Part shown: one piece after another, positions 57,252-64,000 of the stretch
Numbering within the stretch: position 1 is the stretch's first letter
Layout: every line of letters begins with the position of its first letter
Assembly: GCA_003550325.1 (NCBI GenBank)
Contig: QKWP01001066.1
Location: 7,023 to 71,022, forward strand
DNA from: Gigaspora rosea
Lineage: Eukaryota; Glomeromycota; Glomeromycetes; Diversisporales; Gigasporaceae
Direction of reading: 5' to 3'
DNA: 64,000 nt
Program-made: the position numbers and the translations under genes
Notes under the pieces: model-generated
The model's database searches: none
What the model saw: the letters and a program-made list of their open reading frames with translations, nothing else
Told to the model about the DNA's origin: nothing

Positions 57252-58129
57252 TATATGGGGGTAAGTCAGTAGAAAAGGGCCAAATTTTTTCTAAGTAAAA
57301 GTTTTCTTGACTTTAAGCTTAAATATCTTAACAACTATCTTAATAAATTTAATAAATTTTTTTTATTTTAATTCTATATAATTTCAAAATTAAAATAAAA
57401 AATTTTTTAGCAAATTTGATTAAATAGTTGTCAAGATTAGTGAATTGACCTGTCTAAAAAATCTTCACCCGGGTCACCCGACGGGTGAACAATGTGCCAC
57501 CCGGGTGGAAACGGGTCAGTCCAAAAAAGGCACTACCCGGGTCACCCGACAGGTGACCCGACGGGTCACCTGGGTCAATTAGAAAAAAATCTCGGGTGGT
57601 TAATATGACTGGTGATTTGATCCAGGTGGGTTAACCTACTATAGTTGGTGGTAGAATTAATTTTATAAATTAATACGGTTACGGCATTTCCGTATTTTTT
57701 GCCGTAATTGCTATGAGCCGTAAAATCGTAAAGGCGTAATGCCGTAATGCTGTAATAATGCTGTAATGCAGAAATACTACTATCTTTTATAATACTGTTT
57801 ATTAAAATTCTGTACTGCATTATGGTTTCCTTTAAATAATTTACTAATAAATATTTTTTGAACTTGATTTTGTCAACTTCCTGACTTCACAAATTTGCAT
57901 TAATTTGTATCGGGTCTCTGTCCGTGGGTCAACCCACGGGTCACCCATGGGTTGACCCACCCGTTCTCATCCAGGCTGTTACAACTTGACCCGGGTCACC
58001 CACCCACTCGTGGGTGACCCGGGTGATACCCACCCAGATCAAAACACTAGTCAAGATATTTTAGTTTAAAAATTAAAAAAATTTTACTAAAAATGATTTG
58101 TCCCTTTTCTACTAACTCACTCCCATATA
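57252..58129. mobile_element. TATATGG Tc1/mariner-type MITE interrupted by a hAT-like element
   Basis: Same ends and interior as the intact copy 31312-31573. The two halves join exactly at gttgtcaagatattttag once the element 57438-58049 and one copy of its target duplication are removed. Confidence 0.88.
57438..58049. mobile_element. GC-rich hAT-like element with 8-bp TSD
   Basis: GTCAAGAT is duplicated at 57430-57437 and 58050-58057. Ends TAGTGAATTGACCTG and, complemented, TAGTGTTTTGATCTG. Both subterminal regions are packed with acccgggtcacccg words, far above local GC. The centre has ccgtaatgctgtaatg repeats. Related acccgggt fragments lie at about 60833-60895 and 62440-62457. Confidence 0.9.
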
Positions 58130-58510
58130 AGTTTTGTAGTACTACTCTATTTTTTATTTTCTCTTTTATTTCTTTTATATTTTATTTTTCTTAGTTAGTT
58201 GGAATTTTGAATTCTTTTACTTAAAAAGCAAAGTTTAGAAATAAAGTAGACAATTATGATAAGTTAGAATATAAATACCAATCAGTGATATATTAAGTAT
58301 TTATGCAAAATATTTAATATGGAGATAAAGTTTGCTATAGCAAATCGAACATGGGTAATTTGGACATTAATTACAAAGAGCTGGGTTAGTTAGTATTTAG
58401 AATTTAGGTAGGCTCTAGCCATAATTGTATAAATTCATAGGGTTAATTATACCAACCTAATAAAGTACTAGCATAATTGCTAAATTAAAAAAAAAAGACA
58501 TATTATTGGA

Positions 58511-59552
58511 ATACAATAAGCTATAATTATAAAGAAATGTGGCTAATATAGAGATATTTTTATATATTTATAGATATAGTAATTGGAAAAAATATTTTTG
58601 TACCAATTTACTGCAAGATAAATTATAATTATTTATCTATTATTTTTACTATTACTATATACTAATATATACTAATTCATATTCTTAAAAATCTTATATT
58701 AACTAGAATTTAAACTAATAAATGTTAAACAGCATAAGTTGGAAGTCTGATTCGGTTAAAAAATAATTACTATATTCGAATATTTCTTTAATCTTCTCAT
58801 TACCTTATGAATATTCGAATATTCATTGAATACTCATTAGATCATAAATTGAGATAAAATCGAATTAATTGCTATTTTTAATTTTAGATATCAAGCTAAC
58901 AAATGATCTTTATACTTGCAAACTACATAAATAAATAAAGATCTTGTTTATCTACTTTAGATTTAAGTGATATGACACCCCGATCTTGCATTTTAATCAG
59001 TTTATTAGATAATATATATTTTTAAATTCGAATAATCAATTCAGTAAAACAATTGTATATTCGAATACATAGATGATTTGTGCTGCAAAATATGGAATTA
59101 CAGAATTTGGCTAGATTATAAGTATGGCTAGATTAAAAGATTATCTAATCCAGAAAAAACATCGCTACGATTTTCACGTTACACCTGATCCTACATCCTA
59201 ATTGGTAACGATGCATCGTACTGGACAAATTACAGTTCTCTAATTTGTTATATTACATATTACGATATTGTGCCGGTATGAGATTATCTATATGTAGATT
59301 TTTATTTAACAGTTATGAACTAGATGCGGAGATGATAAAATATATGCCGATGTTATGAACAGGAAAATCTAGAAAATTCTGTACTAATAAGGTTTACAAT
59401 AAAACTTTGTGGATCACCAAGTGATGATATAATTTATGCGATATCGGAATTTACTCACCTTTAGCGGACCCCCTTTTTTGGAGCTTGTACTACTAGCGCA
59501 AATAAGTGAAACCGCGTAGTACAGATTTAGAAGAACTTTATTTCCGTTAACG
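58511..59552. other. Spacer upstream of the syntaxin gene
   Basis: About 1 kb without a supported gene. The last few hundred bases must carry the syntaxin promoter; no distinct motif is recognised. Clusters of gaatattcgaatatt (58774-58840, 59027-59065) form small palindromes. Confidence 0.5.
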
Positions 59553-60811
59553 ATGTCGTTTAGCGATTTAGAAAGAGGCGTAGGATCAACAAATGATCGA
59601 AGACGTTATGGTGGAGTTTCTTCACCTCTTGGTGGTATGTACACAATATTAGATATTATTATTATATACAAAATATTAGCCAACTTCATTTTATCTTCCA
59701 AAAGTATTTTTGACTAACGAACGTAATTTGTGAAAATTTAAACTCATACATACTTCAATTACTATAGACGAAGACTCGCAATATAAAAGCTTGAGTAAAA
59801 GTATATCTCAACAAGTTTTTGAAATTACCAGTAATGTGGCGTCGATACAAAGACTAGTCAATTATCTCGGAACGGCTAAAGATACACCAGAGATAAGGTC
59901 CAAATTGTAAGTCATGTAAAGATTTTAATATGTTAACTTTTATTTATTATAATACACCTTCTCATTAACTATTATTATTTGACGGCGATTTTGATTTATA
60001 GACATTCGCTGACAGAAAAAACACAAAAATTGGTAAAAGACACAAGTGGAAACCTTAAGACGCTTACACATTTTGAGGGTACCAGTGGTCAAAACGTAAA
60101 TATAAGAATGAACTATTGTTAATAAATATTAATAAATAATAATAATTTAAATTTATTTGAAATTAACATTATATTTATACATTTTCTAGCGTCAACGCAA
60201 GCTTGAACAACAAAAACTTTCAAAGGATTTTCAAAAGACATTAACAGAATTTCAGAAAGTACAAAGGCTTTCAGCAGAAAGACAACGGGAATATGTTGAT
60301 AAAGCAAAAGCGCATAATGTACGAAATGATGCATTTGAAGACGAAGAAGTAGTTATTCATGAAACACAGCCCCTTATAAATGACAATCAACGACGACTTC
60401 AATTTCAAGTCTTAGATAATGAGGTCGATTATAATGAATCATTAATTGCAGAACGGGAAGGTGAAATAAGGGAGATCGAACAAGGACTTAATGAATTGAA
60501 CGAAATTTTCCGAGATTTAGGAACATTAGTATCAGAACAACAATCGATGTTAGGTCTGTTAATTTTTGATTATACTTAAACCTATAGATTAACTATAGAT
60601 TAACTATAATTACATAAATTAATAATTTTCCTATATACTTATAGATAACATTGAAAGTAATGTGACCAACATTTCTGTAAACGTACGAAATTCAGCAGAT
60701 GAGTTGAGCAGTGCTAGTCGACTTCAAAAGAAAGCACGCAATCGTATGTGCTGTCTCATGCTTATTTTTGCAGTAGTGGGTGGTGTTGTAATTTTAACTG
60801 CTCTGGCGTAA
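59553..60811 (+). CDS. PEP12: Endosomal/vacuolar Qa-SNARE (syntaxin, PEP12/VAM3 type)
   Basis: A tail-anchored t-SNARE for fusion at the late endosome or vacuole. Five exons (59553-59634, 59768-59906, 60002-60095, 60190-60553, 60645-60811) join to 281 residues, the usual size. The N-terminal Habc bundle shows SQQVFEITSNVASIQRLVNY, LGTAKDTPEIRSKLHSLTEK, and FQKTLTEFQKVQRLSAERQR. The SNARE helix reads REIEQGLNELNEIFRDLGTL with V-S-E-Q-Q, whose first Gln is the expected zero-layer residue, then DNIESNVTNISVNVRNSADE. It ends in a Cys pair (RNRMCCLM, possible palmitoylation) and a single membrane anchor. The first ATG gives MSFSDLERG, a typical syntaxin start. Fungi often have one gene covering PEP12 and VAM3 functions, so the exact symbol is tentative. 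Confidence 0.93.
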
Positions 60812-61861
60812 CAATTGACTTTGCTAATGATTGAACCCGTCTGAAAAACCGTGACCCGGGTGATCCGGGGAGTCACCCGAGCGGATAAGCTGGTACCTTT
60901 TGCATGTTACAATTCTAAAATCAGAATATTGTTATATATCTGAATTTTAATAGTAGTTAGGCGCGTCCAAATGTCCATTCTAGATTTAAGTTTCTATATA
61001 AAAATTTTTAAAGCATATTAAATTATACTTATATATCGAATTTTTATCTTATTCTCATCGCATTTTATTTTTATGTTAATTAATTCATGTTTATTTTTTA
61101 ATTATGTTTTTATAGTCTGGAATTGGAACTTTCTAAAAAATTTTACCAATTAATAAAAACCTTGGGCTAACGATTAACATTCTATCTAAACTATGAGGAA
61201 ATTTTATGCTGTTTTTTTTATCTATAGTAAATAGGTTAAATGATTACATCATAAAGTAATTAGATACGTCATAATTATTATCATGTGTCCTTACGGTAAT
61301 TTTTGCTAAAGATTCATGTTGCACACTGATAAAAAAATGGTCTTTGACCATCTTTTTTTTTCATCGCGATAATGAATCGAATAATTTATACTATTAATTT
61401 TAGGTGCTTAAGAGCACCCTCAATTTTAAAAACGTTCTTCCCAGTGATATAAATTGGATTGGCACAGTAGGCGCAGCGCACATAGATTTAACTCCGTATA
61501 TATAACGCACATATAAATTTTTTTTTGGCGCCCGATGAGTTATTTAGTATTTTACTGATTTATAACGCAAAGTATTTATAAAGAATTGTATAATCAATAT
61601 TAACTTTTTAAATATGTTAAATATGTTATGATTCACTTTTGTTAAATAATTCAAGAGTGTGAAAATTCGGTTTAATTTATATTAATATTTATTATTTGTA
61701 AAAATTATAAAAATTATACAAAAATTTTGACTATATATCTATTTAACAGCATATTTTCGAAATTTTTTCAACTCTTTATTATATTATATTTTTAATGATC
61801 GATTTAAAAAAATTTTTACCAAACAAGTACTTTACAATAAAGCGAACAAAATAACGGGATA
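60812..61861. other. Spacer with acccgggt relic, no gene
   Basis: The syntaxin 3' UTR and about 1 kb of AT-rich DNA. A short segment at 60833-60895 (gtgacccgggtgatccgggg) is a terminal relic of the 57438-58049 element. A hairpin-like aaaaaaatggtctttgaccatctttttttt occurs at about 61332. Confidence 0.55.
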
Positions 61862-61909
61862 GTCGTTGCTGGGAATCGAACCCAGTATAAATCACCGACA
61901 GACAACGAC
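61862..61909 (-). ncRNA. tRNA-like minihelix / tRNA relic
   Basis: On the minus strand GTCGTTG and CAACGAC form a perfect 7-bp acceptor-like stem, and CTGGG-TTCGATT-CCCAG a perfect T arm containing the Pol III B box GGTTCGATTCC. Only 17 nt (TCTGTCGGTGATTTATA) lie between, so there is no room for D and anticodon arms. It is therefore a deleted tRNA or part of a tRNA-derived SINE, not a working tRNA. Confidence 0.45.
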
Positions 61910-62561
61910 AAAACAAAAAATATTCCAAGATACTTAGTTTCGAAACAATAGTTTCTACTTGTCCCAACCACCACGAAGAGGTGTATCTTGTTGGTTGGGA
62001 AGGCGAACCCCAACCCATCTCTCTTTCCACCGGTACTAGTCGTGGTACGGTTCCCGGCTTCAGAGCAGGTTGTTCTACGAATCATCAATACCTCAGCAAT
62101 TTGAAGTATTTCATCTAGCTTTTACTCAAGTTAATCTCTTCGAGTTAGAGTAAAAACCGTACCGTTAAATATACTCCAAAAAAACGACGACTATTAAATG
62201 GGTATAGGGTAAAAAAATAACAACAGATAATAAGTTAAAAAGCAAAATAGGGAATTATGAGGTTAGAGAGAAAAAAAGATGACCCTTATATATTAGATAT
62301 CTTTTTTTGTCAACGTGTTTATTGTTTATATCTTTTTTTTTGTCAACGTGAGACCTACAAACACGTTTAGCAAACACGTTTAAAAATCGCGATTTTGAAC
62401 GTGTAATTAGTAGGGTTGGGGCACGGGGTAGAGCTCTGACCCGGGTCAGATAATACCGACTCGGGTTATGACCAGTTGTGTTTACCATCGCGTAAACCAA
62501 ATCTGTAAATCATCAATTCGGATAGCGTCAATTAGCCAATCACATGAATTCTTTTATACCA

Positions 62562-62852
62562 AATACGGGGGACGTCTAAAGCGGAGACAACTCATATTTA
62601 ATAATTTTTTCAATTAACTTTAGGGTTAGGGTCGTCCTATATTGGGTTAGATTAGGTTTTAGGCAAATATATATAAGCAAAATTGCCTTCCCGACATTTT
62701 TGATTAACACATCGAGGTAGGTTTAGACTGCCGTTATTTGTATTTTTCAAGGTTTTCGCTTCTCTTTCATTTTTGCTTCGCCGAAGATCATCAAAACTCT
62801 ATAATTTGATTGGCGGTAGATCACATGATTTGTCTCCGCTCCCAAATACGTA
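62562..62852 (+). repeat. Interspersed repeat with telomere-like core, copy 3
   Basis: The best-preserved copy of the repeat at 385-620 and 35870-36080. Imperfect inverted ends gtctaaagcggagacaa and ttgtctccgctccc suggest a MITE. It contains tttagggttagggt, ttcccgacatttttgatt, ggtaggtttagactgccgtt and aatttgattggcgg. It ends about 40 bp before the SLX1 start codon and may overlap its promoter. Confidence 0.65.
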
Positions 62853-62894
62853 AAAAAAAAAAAAATCGCGAAAAATAGACACGATTTCAAAAAA

Positions 62895-64000
62895 ATGTAT
62901 GAAAACGAAAACGCTCAAAATATACGCTATGACTTTGATTGTGTATACTTAATAAAATCTCTGAACCCAAACCACCAAAATTACTGTTATATTGGTATGT
63001 AGTCTACGTAGTTACAATTTTTTTTTTATTTTACACAATTTATTAAAATGTTAATATTCTTAGGTACAACTCCGGATCCTCAAAAGCGTCTAAGACAACA
63101 TAATGGTGAAATTGCCGCTGGTGCTGAGAGGACAAAAGCAAAACGACCTTGGTATTTGTTAATTATTATAGGCATTACGTTATGAGTTAGCACCTAAGAT
63201 TCTCATTGCTTTCTTAATCTAGGAAATTCGTTTTGATCGTTTATGGATTTCCTAATAAAAAGGCCGCATTGCAGGTTTTTTTCATGGGTTCATTGGGTTC
63301 ATAGATGTCAAAATATCGCTTATTCAAAATTGATTGATTGTAATTCTAATTCATAGTTCGAGTGGGCGTGGCAACATCCCTATCTTAGCAGACATTTGCA
63401 AAATTCTAATTATCAGAAAAATGACAACACAATAAAGACGAAGCTTCGTGTGCTTCAGGAAATGCTAAGAGTTAACGCTTTTGGCCGATGGTCACTACAT
63501 TTACACATTGTGATGTCTCTTAAAGATTTGGGTGAACTTGTTAATCCTTCTCATCAAGTATTTGACATAGGACAATTTCCAAAGCATACTAAAGTTACAC
63601 AAGGCTCATTTGAAGATTATCAACGAAATTATGATGATAAATATGCTTTCGCTTACGTTAATGGTATTCCAAGAGGTAAATTTTATATTACATTTATTAT
63701 TCTTTATATAATCACGGAGTAATTAATATAATTTAAATGTCTTAAAATTATGCGTTAAAGAACAACGCCTTGCCCATCAACTTAAAAAACATGAAGAGAA
63801 TATAAAAAACAAATCGGTTTGTTACGTTTGTCACGAAATTCTTGCATTACTGGTGCGTTATTCAATAGTTCTTTATTTACTCAAATTTTCTCAAACACTT
63901 ATATAAGAATGATTATTTTTCAGGATCATAGAACATATATTACATGCTTGGCTTTGACGTGTAAAATGAATGCACACGTTCATTGTCTTGCAAACTTATT
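62895..64000 (+). CDS. SLX1: SLX1 structure-specific endonuclease subunit, 3' end outside the window
   Basis: The catalytic subunit of the Slx1-Slx4 endonuclease that cuts branched DNA (Holliday junctions, flaps) in the nucleus. Exons: 62895-62994, 63064-63151, 63223-63274, 63357-63675, 63761-63852, and 63924 to the edge. The N-terminal GIY-YIG nuclease domain shows DCVYLIKSLNP..YCYIG, DPQKRLRQHNGEIAAGAERT with the catalytic Arg region, KRPWKFVLIVYGFPNKKAAL and FEWAWQHP. The C-terminal zinc-binding RING-like domain begins SVCYVCHEI and continues YITCLALTCKMNAHVHCLA, with the expected Cys/His spacing. The ATG at 62895 is the first in frame and gives a short tail before the GIY-YIG core. All splice junctions keep the frame. 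Residues after the last visible Leu lie beyond 64000. Confidence 0.94.

Larger units (their letters stand above)
53077..58499 (+). mobile_element. Family R retroposon split by two nested insertions
   Basis: One R copy in three pieces: 53077-53284 (5' word TTAACTCTTTTTGATGATTA), about 56713-57251, and about 58130-58499 ending in an A tract. ATATTATTGGA flanks the whole (53066-53076, 58500-58510). Element B copy 2 (53285-56712) splits the first junction: ACAAGA-TA on the left and TA-ACTGG on the right restore acaagataactgg of R5. A TATATGG MITE (57252-58129) splits the second. Confidence 0.75.

Overview
The window looks like nuclear DNA of a filamentous, early-diverging fungus. It is very AT-rich, its genes carry many introns of about 60-250 nt with GTAAGT/GTATGT donors and CTAAC-like branch points, and its proteins include fungal types: an Hsp110/Lhs1-like ER chaperone ending in HDEL, a CPA1 carbamoyl-phosphate synthetase small chain, a TM9/EMP70 protein, a PEP12-like syntaxin and SLX1. 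The extreme AT content, sparse genes and dense small repeats suggest an arbuscular mycorrhizal (Glomeromycotina-like) genome; that is an inference. There is an 823-bp assembly gap at 18121-18943 and two single Ns (14140, 29319).

Layout. 2.5-12.2 kb: three consecutive minus-strand housekeeping genes, LHS1 (13 exons), CPA1 (2 exons) and a TM9SF gene (9 exons). I joined all exons by hand and each reading frame closes. The CPA1 5' leader holds an upstream ORF which, once a 78-nt intron is removed, encodes a 24-residue peptide with the signature of the fungal arginine attenuator peptide (AAP). 14-15.3 kb: a decayed gag-like reading frame. 16-36 kb: no recognised conserved gene; a repeat landscape with a palindromic tandem array around the gap, a tandem array of exon-like units, and many foldback elements. 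36.9-38.1 kb: an N-formylglutamate amidohydrolase-like gene with one extra base in exon 2. 38.4-58.5 kb: more repeats, including nested transposons. 59.5-60.8 kb: a Qa-SNARE gene. 62.9 kb to the end: the 5' part of SLX1, cut by the window edge.

The repeats sort by target-site duplications (TSDs) that can be read directly. Family R is a poly(A)-tailed retroposon of about 1-1.4 kb with 14-16 bp TSDs. PIF/Harbinger-like MITEs have GGG..CCC ends and TAA/TTA TSDs. hAT-like elements have (T/C)AGNG-type ends and 8-bp TSDs. TA-flanked Tc1/mariner/pogo-like MITEs and a large TA-flanked element (B) also occur, plus a CCAGGANCCC-ended family with 4-bp TSDs. Several insertions sit inside other elements, and sister copies give the empty sites, so an order of insertion can be read. 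The deepest nest is an R copy at about 53.08-58.5 kb that contains element B (which contains another R) and a MITE (which contains a hAT element).

The genes share no single pathway. CPA1 makes carbamoyl phosphate for arginine and its uORF probably tunes translation to arginine supply. LHS1, TM9SF and the syntaxin serve the secretory/endosomal system. SLX1 is a DNA-repair nuclease subunit.
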